A stretch of 64,000 bases of DNA from a virus: IMG/VR virus record IMGVR_UViG_3300045125_000064, positions 62,001-126,000 of that record; one strand, given 5' to 3'. The notes beneath the pieces are model-generated. The model was not told the DNA's origin, ran no database searches, and saw only the letters and a program-made list of their open reading frames with translations. A program made the translations under genes and the position numbers. Below, one piece after another: positions 1 to 10,259 of this stretch; positions within the stretch are counted from its first letter, which is position 1; every line of letters begins with the position of its first letter.

Positions 1-1
1 G

Positions 2-2212
2 AACAACCAAGAAGGATTTGTAACAACTCAAGGTCTTGTGAGAGATATAGATTTATCAGATTATGATGAAGGTGATACATTATATCTTTCTCCAATAACT
101 GCTGGAGCTTTCACGAAGATTGAACCATCTGCTCCAAATCATAATGTTTTCATTGGCATTGTTGTTGTTGCAAATCCAAATGGAGTTATGTGGTGTCATC
201 CACAAAATGGTTATGAACTTGATGAACTCCATGATGTTAAAGTAACAAACAAGCAGAATCTTGATATTTTGCAATATGATTCGGGAAGTTTATATTGGAA
301 GAATGTCGCTGCATCTTCATTGAGCGTTGCAACAGCTTCTTATTCTTTAACTTCTTTATCATCAAGTTATGCAACAACATCAAGTTATGCATTTTTATCC
401 AATACAGCCTCTTATGCATTATCTGCTGGAACTGCAACAGATAACACAAGATTGGCATTAACTGGCGGGACATTAAGTGGCAATGTTGGTATGACTGGAG
501 CATCTTCATATTTAGGAATAGGAATAACCACACCTTCTGCGCCTTTAGATATACGCAACTTTGTAACATATCGCAATACTAATGTATCCCAGCTTCAAGT
601 TTGTACTGCTCCAGGACTTGTGCAAGAGAATGGGGCATTAGGTTCAGCAGATGCAACTATTTTGACTACATATTTGGGAAAGTTTAGTATTTACAAGCGC
701 AATGCTACAGGAGATTTTGCAGCATCAGATTTAGTGTGGGATGTGGATTCGTCTGGAAACGTGGTTGTTGAAAAAGGGGACGAAACTGTTGGTCTTATTA
801 AACTTGCTAGGATTGGTAAGGTTGGTATTGGAACAACAAGTCCTCAAACTCCGTTAGATGTACGAGGCGTTACAACATATCGTAATACTGGAGTAACTCA
901 ACTTCAAGTTGGTATTGCGCCAGCATTGATGCAAGAAAATGGTGCTCTCGGCGCAAACGACTTTTTTGTTATTAGTACATATAATGGAAAAGCTCTTTTT
1001 TATAAAGGAAATAGATCAGGAAGCTTGGCAACTTCAGATCTTAAAATGACTATTGACAGTTCTGGCAAGTTACAACTTGGAGGATCCGCAGGATTAGATT
1101 ATGCCATTGCAACAACAGCCATTTTACATCTTCCATCTGGTTCCACAGCAGCTTCAACTGCACCATTAAAGTTTACTTCTGGTTCATTGATGACAGCAGC
1201 AGAAGCTGGTGCAGTTGAATATGATGGAGATAAAGCATATTTAACCATTGCAACAGCAACAGCAAGAAAAGAAATAGCTTTATGCGATTCAACTTTAACT
1301 TCTGGCTCTCTTGTTATTGGTACAACCAATGGAAGATTAACATCATTAGTTGGTGGTCTGCCATTATCATTAGGTGGCACAGGAACAACAGGTTCATTTA
1401 CTGCTGGTTCTGTTATATTTCATGATGGAGTAAAATATACTCAGGATAACAGCTATTTTTATTATGATAGATCAAACAAAAGACTTGGGGTTAATCTTTC
1501 TGGTTCAGCACCATCAGCAACAATCCATTCATCTGGTTCAACAATATTAAAGGATGGACATTTGATATTTTCAAAAGCTTCTGGATATGGTATTAAAGTT
1601 GACGCAGAAACTCCAGCGTCAGCATCTTTTGGATGGAAAGATCTTCTTGGAGATATACAAGTCAGATCTGGGCAGCTTGATCCACCAACATGGACAGTAT
1701 TCAGAACAAATGTTAATGCCTTTCAGCTTGTCAATGCGCAAACTCAAGTTTTTAATATTTTCCATATACCACACGATTATGTGCCAGGAACAGATATGTT
1801 TGTCCATGTTCATTGGGCACAAAATGTCGTTGATACTGGCGGACCTGCTGGCACACCTGGAACTGCTGAATGGAACTTTGATATATCTTATGCTAAAGGA
1901 TATGGAACTGCTGGCGGATCATCTGATCCATTTCCTGCAACAAAAACAATAACAATCACACAGCAAGCGTCAACAACACAATATGGACATATGATTGCAG
2001 AAGTTCAGTTTACAAATGCTGGTGGGGATGCAACACATATTGATAGATCTCTGATAGAGGTTGATGGTTTACTTATTATAAGAACATGGAGAAACTCAGC
2101 CAATGCAGCAGATACTCTAAATCAAGCTCCATTTGTTTTCTATGTCGATTGTCACTATCAAACAAATGGAGTGATGGGAACAAAGAATAAGAATCGTGAT
2201 TTCTATGTATAA
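2..2212 (+). CDS. Tail-fibre / virion surface protein, 5' end outside window
   Basis: The reading frame is already open at base 2, before the first possible start (GTG at 38), so the N-terminus lies upstream of the window. The middle holds serine/threonine/alanine-rich low-complexity sequence (SSSYATTSSYAFLSNTASY) and a TGGTLSGNVGMTG segment of the kind found in fibre shafts. Two similar blocks of about 100 residues follow, opening with GIGITTPSAPLDIRN and GIGTTSPQTPLDVRG and each containing YRNT.V.QLQV and QENGALG. The C-terminal 190 residues contain HIPHDYVPGTDMFVHVHW and look like a beta-rich head domain. It precedes the capsid genes. It is probably a host-contact fibre or a capsid-surface fibre; exact role unknown. 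Confidence 0.7.
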   Translation, partial: NNQEGFVTTQGLVRDIDLSDYDEGDTLYLSPITAGAFTKIEPSAPNHNVFIGIVVVANPNGVMWCHPQNGYELDELHDVKVTNKQNLDILQYDSGSLYWKNVAASSLSVATASYSLTSLSSSYATTSSYAFLSNTASYALSAGTATDNTRLALTGGTLSGNVGMTGASSYLGIGITTPSAPLDIRNFVTYRNTNVSQLQVCTAPGLVQENGALGSADATILTTYLGKFSIYKRNATGDFAASDLVWDVDSSGNVVVEKGDETVGLIKLARIGKVGIGTTSPQTPLDVRGVTTYRNTGVTQLQVGIAPALMQENGALGANDFFVISTYNGKALFYKGNRSGSLATSDLKMTIDSSGKLQLGGSAGLDYAIATTAILHLPSGSTAASTAPLKFTSGSLMTAAEAGAVEYDGDKAYLTIATATARKEIALCDSTLTSGSLVIGTTNGRLTSLVGGLPLSLGGTGTTGSFTAGSVIFHDGVKYTQDNSYFYYDRSNKRLGVNLSGSAPSATIHSSGSTILKDGHLIFSKASGYGIKVDAETPASASFGWKDLLGDIQVRSGQLDPPTWTVFRTNVNAFQLVNAQTQVFNIFHIPHDYVPGTDMFVHVHWAQNVVDTGGPAGTPGTAEWNFDISYAKGYGTAGGSSDPFPATKTITITQQASTTQYGHMIAEVQFTNAGGDATHIDRSLIEVDGLLIIRTWRNSANAADTLNQAPFVFYVDCHYQTNGVMGTKNKNRDFYV

Positions 2213-2240
2213 AAATAAAAATCCTTTGAGCAAAGAAAGA

Positions 2241-2248
2241 CTATTTAG
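2241..2248 (+). promoter_or_regulatory. Putative late promoter motif CTATTTAG (copy 1)
   Basis: CTATTTAG lies in the gap after the fibre gene, 43 nt before the scaffold start codon. It is one of eight CTATTTA copies found on this strand, all directly upstream of genes. No inverted repeat surrounds this copy. It would drive the scaffold and capsid genes. Confidence 0.5.
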
Positions 2249-2290
2249 TGATATATCGGTTTATATGATAAAAATGGAGAAAAACATACA

Positions 2291-3740
2291 ATGCCAAATA
2301 TTATAGAAGATGCAATCCTAGAAGCAAAACAATTAAGAGAAGCTGCTGAATTGACAGCACAAAACCTGCTACATCAAAAATATGCAAATGATTTAAAGAA
2401 TACAATCGAAAGTCTTCTAGAACAAGATTTAAATTTGGAGAAAAATCTCGAAAACGATCCAACAACTTCTCCATTGAATAACAGCACCCCAATGCCAGAT
2501 GCTTCAGCATTAGATTCAACTGTTGGTGCTCCCCCAATGGCTGGTGGAACTGGACCTGTCGCAAGTCCAACAAATCCAATTGATTTGCCAGTGAGCCCAG
2601 ATACTGCGAATAAAGACAAAGATTCCTTGTCAAAGGTTCCTTATGCTCATGCAAGTGGAGAAACAATTGATGAGAAATATTATCCAGAGGGAGAAATTGA
2701 AATTGATCTTGACTCTCTATTGGAAGAAATAACAGAATCTGATCCAGAATTAGAAACTCTTGCAGAATCTCTATATGATGAGGGATTTACTTTTGAAGAT
2801 TCTCAAATTGATGAATTTGATGATATGCCAGGAACACCAGGTCTTGAGGAAAATGATTTTGATCCATCAATTTTAGATGATGGAAATGATTTTGACAGCT
2901 CTGATTCATCAGGAGATCCCATTGAAGATGAAATAAGAAAATTGTTGGCATCAATTGATAAAGATGAGCTAAATGACAATGGCAGTATGAGAGAAGATCA
3001 GCTATTAGATCCAAAAACTAAAGAGGAACAAGAAAAAGAAAGACAGCCTGGTTATACTCCAGATAATGGTGGAATTTCTTCAGATTATGAAAGAAAAGTC
3101 ATGGAAGAACTTGATAATTTAACAGATGAAGATTTTGAAATGTCAGAAGACCATTTAAATGAAGATATTGACATTGATATGGAAGAAGAAGAAGCAGAAA
3201 AAGACAATATGTGGCAAGGCAATTCAAAAAACTCACAAGAATATTTTAGAAACATTGGGAAGATGAAAAAAGAATTAAATGATGCCAAAAAGGACACAGA
3301 AGAACAAAAAACCAAGAATGTTAAGATGACAATGAAATTGAAGGAAGCATCTGAAATGATTGCATATCTTCAGGAACAAGTGAAACAACTTACAAATAAT
3401 AACGAAATTTTGGATGAAAAACTGAATGAATCACAGAATTTCAATTTTAAACTACTATATATGAATAAGACGCTAATGGACAACTCCTTTAATGAGCGAC
3501 AGAAGGTTAAGATTGTCGAAACCATTGCGGAAGCAAAGACAAAGAGGAAACAAAGTTAATATTTGAAACATCAAAAAGACTGCCAACATTTCTTCATCAT
3601 CTAATAGAAATGGTCAGACAATAAGCGAGTCAGTTTTGAATGGAAAATCAATGCAAACTTTGAAACCAAAACAAGACTTATTGAGCGAAGAAAATGATAC
3701 CTTTGTAAGATATCAAAGACTTGCAGGAATAAGAAAGTAA
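2291..3740 (+). CDS. Prohead core / scaffold-like protein (frameshifted near 3' end)
   Basis: An acidic protein directly upstream of the major capsid protein, the place of the T4 gp22 scaffold. The N-terminus is helical (IIEDAILEAKQLREAAEL). A long Asp/Glu/Ser/Pro-rich middle follows, then a predicted coiled coil (KMTMKLKEASEMIAYLQEQ) of about 70 residues. The first frame stops at 3559. Restoring one base near 3545 and one near 3583 continues it as KEETKLIFETSKRLP, NISSSSNRNGQTISESVLNG and FVRYQRLAGIRK, ending at TAA 3738-3740, so the breaks look like sequence errors. Scaffold identity rests on position, acidity and coiled coil, not on a recognised domain. Confidence 0.62.
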
Positions 3741-3784
3741 TAATATAAACTCAGACAATTTTAATTTAAGGAGATAAAGAAATT

Positions 3785-5659
3785 ATGAGTATTCTAAATA
3801 AATTGACAGCAGATGTTGTCTCAAAAAATCGTAAAATTGAAATGGCCAAATATGTTCAAAAGTGGTCAAAGATCGGTCTATTGGAAGGTATTAAGAACGA
3901 TCATCTAAAGTCAGAAATGGCTCAATTGTTACAAAACGAAGCAAAACTATTGAAAGAAATGACCTCAATGGGTCATGGTGATGTTGAAGGTTTTGCTGCT
4001 GTTGCATTCCCACTAGTGAGAAGAATCTTTGGTACTCTAATTGCAAATGAGCTAGTTTCAGTGCAGTCAATGGGTCTTCCATCAGGTCTAATCTTCTTCC
4101 TAGACTTTGTTTATACCAACGATAGATTCAATCGTCAAGCTGGTGCTTCAATCTTCGGTGGTCTACAAAGAGGTACAAATACTCCAGCAGTTGGTGCTGA
4201 CTTGCTAAATGGTATTTCATTGTCAGGCACTGATGGTAGAGATCCAGGTGGTCTTTAATCTAGGTGGTACTTATGCTGCTGTGACTGGCACAATTACATC
4301 TTTTGCAAGTGCTACTAGCACTTTAGCTGTTGAATCAAGCAGACAAGTCGGCTCAACATATGGTAACAACTCAACAGCCGCAGCTATTAAACTGAACACC
4401 TCGTTGACTGAAGCTCAAAAGAAATTGCTATATTGGGATCAAGATCTAATTGATATTGCAAACGCTTCAGCAACTGAAGTTTATGATGCAGTTGTAATTT
4501 CTGTCGAAGAAGCTATATTGACTTCATACCAAGATGCAACCCATTCACCTGTTATGTTTGATGGCAATTATGTAGCCGTTAGCTGCTCATTGCAAAATAC
4601 TACAGGTGCTGGTTCAATTTGGACTGGTTCATCAGCAATGCCAAGACTTATAAATCGTTTGACCAGAAAAGACGAACTAAACAGTGGTAGAATGTTACTA
4701 ACTTTTGTTGGTGCAACAGGCTTTACAAAAGCAACTGTTTATGGTGGTGTCGATGTTAAAGCAAGCTTCTTGAAGATGGTATTCCCAATCAAAGACAATT
4801 TGGTTGCTGGTACTGGCCTAGGTGCTCTAAAAGGTGCATATCCTTGGGGTCTTGAAGTTGTTTCAACTTCATCAACCGATGGTTCATCAAATGATGCATT
4901 CCCAGAAATTGATATCAGAGTGAATAGCTCAGATATCAAGGCTGAAACCAAGAAACTAAAAGCAAAATGGACTTTGGAACTTTCACAAGATTTGAATGCT
5001 TACCAAAATGTTGATGCTGAAGTTGAATTGACTGAAGTTCTATCAGAGCAAGTGGCTCTTGAAATTGACCAAGAACTATTGACTGACCTTATCAAAGGTG
5101 CAACAGCAGGCGTTCTATTCTGGTCAGCAAGACCAGGTAACTTTGTGAATCCAGAAACTGGAGTCTCAATTGCTTCACCTGTTGCTCCACCAGACTTCTA
5201 TGGCACTCCAAATCAATGGTATCAATTGCTGGTCAAGACCATCAATGACGTATCAGCAAGAATTCATAGAAAGACTCTAAGAGGTGCTGCTAACTTCGTG
5301 GTTCTAGGACCAGAATTGGCAAACATTCTAGAATCAACCAATCAATACAGTGCTGACGTTGTTCATGATGAATTGAAGGGTGGTGATATGGGCACAGTGA
5401 AAACTGGTTCATTGAACAAGAGATGGGATGTGTATGTCGATCCATACTTCCTAAGAGATGTGATTCTGGTTGGTAGAAAAGGTAAGGGCTTCCTAGAAAG
5501 TGGCTATGTGTTTGCACCATATGTTCCATTGCAGGTTACTCCAACAATCTTTGGCACCGAGGTTATATTCCAAGAAAGGCTGTGATGACCAGATATGGTA
5601 AGAAGATGGTGCGCCCAGATTTCTATGGCTTGGTAATCGTTAGAGATATGCTAGGTTAA
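3785..5659 (+). CDS. Major capsid protein, T4 gp23-like (two frameshifts)
   Basis: The main shell protein of the head. The N-terminal third carries the gp23-type signature AAVAFPLVRRIFGTLIANEL followed by VQSMGLPSGLIFFLDFVY. The frame breaks near 4250 (after GTDGRDPGG) and resumes as VFNLGGTYAAVTGT. It breaks again near 5583 (after FGTEVIFQER) and resumes as VMTRYGKKMVRPDFYGLVIV, ending RDMLG at TAA 5657-5659. Combined length is about 624 residues, somewhat above T4 gp23. The start at 3785 has a good ribosome site (AAGGAGATAAAG). It follows the scaffold, and a perfect hairpin follows it. The breaks fit single-base errors, since an intact capsid gene is essential. Confidence 0.92.
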
Positions 5660-5666
5660 TTCTAAA

Positions 5667-5695
5667 TTGACATAGCACCAGAAAACTGGTAAAAT
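5667..5695 (+). promoter_or_regulatory. Sigma-70-type promoter TTGACA-17-TAAAAT
   Basis: TTGACA at 5667-5672, a 17 bp spacer and TAAAAT at 5690-5695, preceded by CTGG. It lies 8 bp after the capsid stop codon and before the homing endonuclease. The expected start point (about 5702) falls inside the 5' arm of the hairpin at 5696-5730. Confidence 0.65.
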
Positions 5696-5730
5696 GAAAG
5701 GGCAGGGTCTGAAAGGACTTCTGCCCTTTC
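5696..5730 (+). terminator. Perfect 10-bp hairpin after the capsid gene
   Basis: GAAAGGGCAG (5696-5705) pairs perfectly with CTGCCCTTTC (5721-5730) around a 15 nt loop. The T-rich 3' arm is typical of an intrinsic terminator, although the U-run after the stem is short. It overlaps the start region of the promoter at 5667-5695. Confidence 0.55.
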
Positions 5731-5748
5731 TGCCATTAAGGGACAAAA

Positions 5749-7170
5749 ATGATCTGCCAAATATGCCAATATGAAAATGAAGATAAAAAAGCTTTTGCAA
5801 CCCATTTGCAACGCTCACACAACCTAACATCAAAACAATATACAATTGATTATCTCCAGAATGGAGTTGAGCCAGTTTGTCTTGAATGTGGAGAAAAGGT
5901 CAGATATGTGTCGTTTGAATTTAAGAGATATTGTAAGAACCATTCAAATTTTGCATTGTCAGAAAGTGGAAAGAAGGGTGGAAAGAATAAACAAACTTGG
6001 AACAAAGGTCAAACCAAGGAAACAAATGAAATCATTGCAAGAATGGCAGAAGAGTGCCAAGCACAAGGAAACCATTTTTATGGAAAGAAACATTCACAAC
6101 AATCAATCTTTAAGATGTGTCAATCTCACAGGATTTCAGAAGAAGAATTTCTGCAAAGAGCAAATAACGCTGATGATTTGGATATATTAATTGATTATTC
6201 CCAGTATGAGGCAAGACAAAAATTATATATTCCAGTTAAGTGCAAAATTTGTGGCGAAGAAGATAAAAAAACATTAATGGCAATTGAAAGAGGATCGAAG
6301 TGTAGGAAATGTTTTCCACTTAACACAAATTCCAAACCACAAAATGAAGTTCAAGAATTTATTCATTCTCTTGGATTCTCAGAAGAGCAAGTCTTAAAAA
6401 ATAACAGAACAGTTCTTGCTCCAAAAGAACTGGATATTTATATTCCAGACAAGAACTTTGCTATTGAATTTAATGGATTACATTGGCATTCAGAATTATA
6501 TAAAGAAAATAATGATCATCAGAACAAAACCTTTGACTGTATGGAAAAAGGAATTCAACTGTTTCATATCTTCTCTGATGAGTGGCAATATAAGCAAGAT
6601 ATTGTTAAATCAATGATTCAGAATAGGCTTGGGAAGAATGAAAATAAGGTTTATGCAAGACAATGTTCTGTTTATATTGTCCCTCAACCAGATAGAACCG
6701 AATTCTTTAATAATAATCATATATCTGAAGATACAAAATCCAAGATTGCATTTGGACTGTATTATAATGATAAACTTATGTCTTGTATCTCGTTGAGAAA
6801 ACCATATAGCAAAAAGTATGATGAATCTTGTATTGAAATTGCAAGATTTGCAACAGAAAAAGGGTATAATATTGTTGCAGGATTTTCAAAACTTATGAAA
6901 TATGTTATTGATTGGTGCAAAGACAATAACTATTCTAATATCTTAACGTATGCAGATTTAAGGTTTGGTCAAGGAAAAGTTTATGAACAATATGGTTTTC
7001 AATATCAACACACAACAAGTCCAGACTATTGGTATACAGATGGAGAAATAAGAGAAAATAGACTAAAATATAAGGCAACAGATCTGCTATCTGAAAACCA
7101 AGTCGCAGAAAATGCTGGTGTTATCAAAATATATGGTTGTGGTTCTCATATGTTCCTTCTTAATATTTGA
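5749..7170 (+). CDS. Homing endonuclease, Vsr-like (EDxHD) with N-terminal zinc fingers
   Basis: An intact 473-residue DNA endonuclease. The N-terminus has a C2H2 finger (CQICQYENEDKKAFATHLQ then RSH), a second cysteine pair (CLECG) and later CKICGEEDKK...CRKC. The nuclease core around residues 205-260 contains NEVQEFIHSLGF, KELDIYIPDKNFAIEFNGLHWHSE, the Asp and His signature of the Vsr-like EDxHD homing endonucleases exemplified by I-Bth0305I. The C-terminal part (YADLRFGQGKVYEQYGF, PDYWYTDG) is typical of the same phage family. It sits between capsid and neck genes as a free-standing mobile gene and has its own sigma-70-like promoter. Its frame is uninterrupted, unlike most neighbours. Confidence 0.82.
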   Translation: MICQICQYENEDKKAFATHLQRSHNLTSKQYTIDYLQNGVEPVCLECGEKVRYVSFEFKRYCKNHSNFALSESGKKGGKNKQTWNKGQTKETNEIIARMAEECQAQGNHFYGKKHSQQSIFKMCQSHRISEEEFLQRANNADDLDILIDYSQYEARQKLYIPVKCKICGEEDKKTLMAIERGSKCRKCFPLNTNSKPQNEVQEFIHSLGFSEEQVLKNNRTVLAPKELDIYIPDKNFAIEFNGLHWHSELYKENNDHQNKTFDCMEKGIQLFHIFSDEWQYKQDIVKSMIQNRLGKNENKVYARQCSVYIVPQPDRTEFFNNNHISEDTKSKIAFGLYYNDKLMSCISLRKPYSKKYDESCIEIARFATEKGYNIVAGFSKLMKYVIDWCKDNNYSNILTYADLRFGQGKVYEQYGFQYQHTTSPDYWYTDGEIRENRLKYKATDLLSENQVAENAGVIKIYGCGSHMFLLNI

Positions 7171-7188
7171 CACTTCTCCATTTCAAAG

Positions 7189-7196
7189 CTATTTAT
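7189..7196 (+). promoter_or_regulatory. Putative late promoter motif CTATTTAT (copy 2)
   Basis: CTATTTAT in the short gap after the endonuclease, 33 nt before the neck-gene start. There is no strong flanking inverted repeat; only a 5-bp TCCTA/TAGGA pair lies downstream. Confidence 0.5.
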
Positions 7197-7229
7197 TCCT
7201 AGCAACACCTAATAGGATAAATAAAACAA

Positions 7230-8499
7230 ATGGCAGAACCACTAATATCCCCTACACAAAATATCAATTTAACAGTCCTTCCAGCAACAGCATCATTTTC
7301 CGATGTTAATTCTTTCAAAGCTGCTGGTGGGTTTTCCAATTCTGTTTATACTGACAGCAATCTATTTCTATCTGGTGCTGCTGAACAGGTTGGATTTGTT
7401 TATAATCAACTTGGTGGGCAAGTTCTTGATATTGAAATAACTCCAGCAAATGTTTATTCTGCTTATCAGAATGCTTGTCTTGAATATTCATATATAATGA
7501 ATCTTCATCAAGCAAAATCTGCTCTTCATTCTCTTCTTGGTTCTTCAACAGCTTCATTTGATCATGAAGGAAAAATATCTGGCTCATTGTCTGGTTCTCA
7601 TGTTGAAACAAAACTTCCAAACTTTTCATTCACATATGGCAGGAAGGTGGGGCAGGGGATAGGGGCTGCTTCAACAATGGCTGGAGGAAATATAACATAT
7701 CATTCAGCATCAATATCTTTGATTCCTGAAGTTCAAGATTATGATCTTCAAGCTATTGTTTCTTCATCATTCTCAGGGTCAAATCCTGACAACAAGAGAA
7801 TTGTTGTTTCCAGAGTGTTTTATGTTACTCCAAGAACAATGTGGAGATTTTTTGGCATGTTTGGTGGAGCAAATGTTGTTGGCAATTTATCATCATATGG
7901 TATGTATGCAGACGATTCAACATTTGAATTGGTTCCAACTTGGCAGCATAAACTTCAAGCAATGAGATTTGAAGATTCAATGTATACAAGAACTTCTCAT
8001 TATACTTATGAGCTTAGAAATAATAAATTAAGAATATTTCCAATTCCAACAAACGATACCTTATACTATATTCCAAAATTGTGGTTTCAATATTACACAA
8101 TGCCAGATGCTTGGGAGTCTGACGATGGATCTAGCAAGTCTGACAAGGACGGAGTTAATAATATGAACAATTTGCCATTTGAAAACTTGCCATATGAAAG
8201 CATATGGTCTGTTGGCAAGCATTGGATTCGCAAATATGCCCTTGCCTTGTGCAAGGAAACTCTTGCTCATGTGAGAGGAAAATTGGCAAGCGGAATCCCA
8301 ATCCCAGGCAATTCTGTGTCATTAAATGCTGCTGATCTATTGGCCCAGGCAAAAGAAGAAATGCAAATGTTGAAGCAAGAATTGAAAGAAAATCTTGATG
8401 AGTTAACATATGAGAAGATAACAGAAAACTCAGAACAAGATTGTTCAAAATGTTGCTGATACAAAGAAGAATATTCCTCATTTGGCATTTGTGAGATAA
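7230..8499 (+). CDS. Neck / head-tail adaptor-like structural protein (frameshift near 3' end)
   Basis: About 420 residues, first of the run of neck and tail genes. The N-terminal region contains LDIEITPANVYSAYQNACLE, a segment I associate with head-tail connector proteins of marine T4-like phages. The middle has TPRTMWRFFGMFGGANVVG. The C-terminal helix is charged (AKEEMQMLKQELKENLDELTY). The first frame ends at 8459; a one-base shift near 8430 restores NKIVQNVADTKKNIPHLAFV ending at TAA 8497-8499. It probably belongs to the portal-neck interface (T4 gp13/gp14 region). That role is inferred from position and weak resemblance. Confidence 0.55.
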
Positions 8500-8519
8500 T
8501 TAAAGGGATGGTAGAATAA

Positions 8520-9005
8520 ATGTCAAATGAATATTCCAGACCAGCAGCAGCCCCTCCACCAATGTTTATTGGAAAGAAGGAAAGAGACTTAATCTCTCAA
8601 ATCACAACAGAAGTTCAAGAGAGGGTGGTTGGTCAAGCTGTTTTCTACTACCCAATTGACATTGAGAGAAGCAATTTTCATAAACTCTATGGTGAGTCTA
8701 TCTGCAAGACTTTCTTGCCTCCTATAAGGATTTATTGCGCTGTAGAGTGGCAAGGAATGTCCACAGAAGCAACCAATGTCGGCATTGACAAAATGACCTC
8801 AATCAAGGTATTCTTTCACAAGAGAAGAATCACAGAAGATCAAGATTTATATGTTAGAGAAGGAGATTTCGTTAAATATGGAAACTTCTTCTTTGAAATT
8901 GTTAAATTGGAAGAAGTAAATCAGATTGCAGGACAAATTGAACATATATACGAAATATCAGCAACATGCAAGAGAGCAAGAAAAGGAACATTTGATGCAA
9001 AATAA
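8520..9005 (+). CDS. Head-closure / neck-like protein
   Basis: An intact 161-residue protein, 20 nt after the previous gene. It has a beta-rich pattern: VGQAVFYYPIDIERSNFHKL, then IRIYCAVEW, then LYVREGDFVKYGNFFFEIVK, which resembles the small beta-barrel head-closure (stopper) proteins that sit under the portal. There are no catalytic residues or membrane segments. The neighbours (connector-like protein before, tail genes after) support a neck role. I cannot tie it to one named T4 gene. Confidence 0.5.
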   Translation: MSNEYSRPAAAPPPMFIGKKERDLISQITTEVQERVVGQAVFYYPIDIERSNFHKLYGESICKTFLPPIRIYCAVEWQGMSTEATNVGIDKMTSIKVFFHKRRITEDQDLYVREGDFVKYGNFFFEIVKLEEVNQIAGQIEHIYEISATCKRARKGTFDAK

Positions 9006-9015
9006 TTTAGCTTTG

Positions 9016-10259
9016 ATGAATGAAATAACAGATCAAAGAATTGGAAAGAATTTCTTACAAAGAGGTTTATGAAAAATATCATGATCCCACCAAATATCCA
9101 TTCAATAATATTTTTGGAGATAAGTGGAGAATTATCATTGAGGAATTGTCAGAGGAACAGAAACTTGTTTTGCAACAATATAAAGAGTTGAGAAATAAGA
9201 TCTTTGGAGAAGGACAGAATATTTATTCAGATAATCCAGAACTAGAAGCTATTAAAGCCAGAAATAATAAACTTTTTGACCGCATTGATTATGACAAGAT
9301 GGAAGTTGTTTATGCTCAGAAAGGAAAAAATAATGTAACTGGAGAAGAAATCTGGCAAGAGAAATCTGAATCTTTTGTTCAAATTCTTTAGAAAAAATGG
9401 TGCTCCACCAGAACTTCTAAATTATATCAGCAAATATGGCAACTATATCAAGAAATCAAAATTCTTTGAAAAAGCCGATCAACCAGAGCCAAATGTTGTG
9501 ATGTTATCAAGGCATCCTTTGGATATTGTTAGAATGTCTGATTATTCTGGAGAGTGGGAATCTTGTCATACTCCAGGACATTCATATTTTCAGTGTGCTG
9601 TCAATGAAATGTTTGGGGCTGGATTTATTGCTTATGTTTTGACTCCTAAAGTATATAATAAGATTAAAGATAATCTCCAGGAAGAAGATATTTTCCATGA
9701 TCCAGATAGAGGTTCAAGGGAAGAAAAACATCTTGGTTCCACACAACAAAAATGGGCTTATCCAATTGGAAGATTGAGAATTAGAAGATTGTCTTTTAAA
9801 AAATCTGATTCAAACGAGATTGTTAATCTTGCAACACCAGAAAAAAGAGCATATGGGAATGCTGATGCAAACGCTCTGCATGATCAAATAACACAGTTTC
9901 TTTACCCATTGCAGAAAGAGCAAACGGATGAATTCTTAAAGTTATTAAAATATATGAAGCAGAGAGGAAAAATAGAAAATATTCCAGTTATTGATGCTTC
10001 AAGAATAAACTTGGTTGGGGGCACATATCAAGATACAGATGTTAGATATCTTTTATTTAATTATTTAAAACAGTTAAAACTTTTGAGTAAAGATGATCTT
10101 AAACAAAAAGAATTTTCTTCTAGTTCTTTCTCATCCAGTTCAGGAGGTATTTTAAGTATTAACCCAAAAGACTTGGCAGATATTGAAGTAATTGAGCAGC
10201 AACTTCAACAAACTTTACGTTCTCATTCATTATCAGATTTGAAAAAGCAAGAAAAATGA
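9016..10259 (+). CDS. Conserved phage protein with SRHPxDIxRMSD...SCH signature, function unknown (frameshifted)
   Basis: Likely one protein of about 410 residues in three frames: MNEITDQ from 9016, ISYKEVYEKYHDPTKYPF from about 9047, and FKFFRKNGAPPELLNYISKY from about 9378 to the stop at 10259. The strongest feature is VVMLSRHPLDIVRMSDYSG followed by WESCHTPGHSYFQCAV, a Ser-Arg-His-Pro / Ser-Cys-His pattern I recall from uncharacterised proteins of other large phages. The C-terminus has a serine-rich stretch and a coiled coil. Its stop overlaps the next start (ATGA), so the two are probably co-translated. Its place among virion genes suggests a virion protein, but no function can be given. 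Confidence 0.5.

Noticed and set aside
1099-1380. Open frames on the minus strand, for example across the fibre gene and the sheath (15521-15901)
   Set aside because: They mirror codon bias of well supported + strand genes, lack ribosome sites and have no recognisable protein features. I support no minus-strand gene in this window.
7197-7218. TCCTA/TAGGA pair after the CTATTTAT at 7189
   Set aside because: Only 5 bp, and both arms lie downstream of the motif, so it would not act as the switch seen at the four strong sites.
9041-9391. A separate 116-residue gene starting at TTG 9041
   Set aside because: The start is weak, and sequence on both sides continues as one protein if single bases are restored. 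Treated as part of the gene at 9016-10259.
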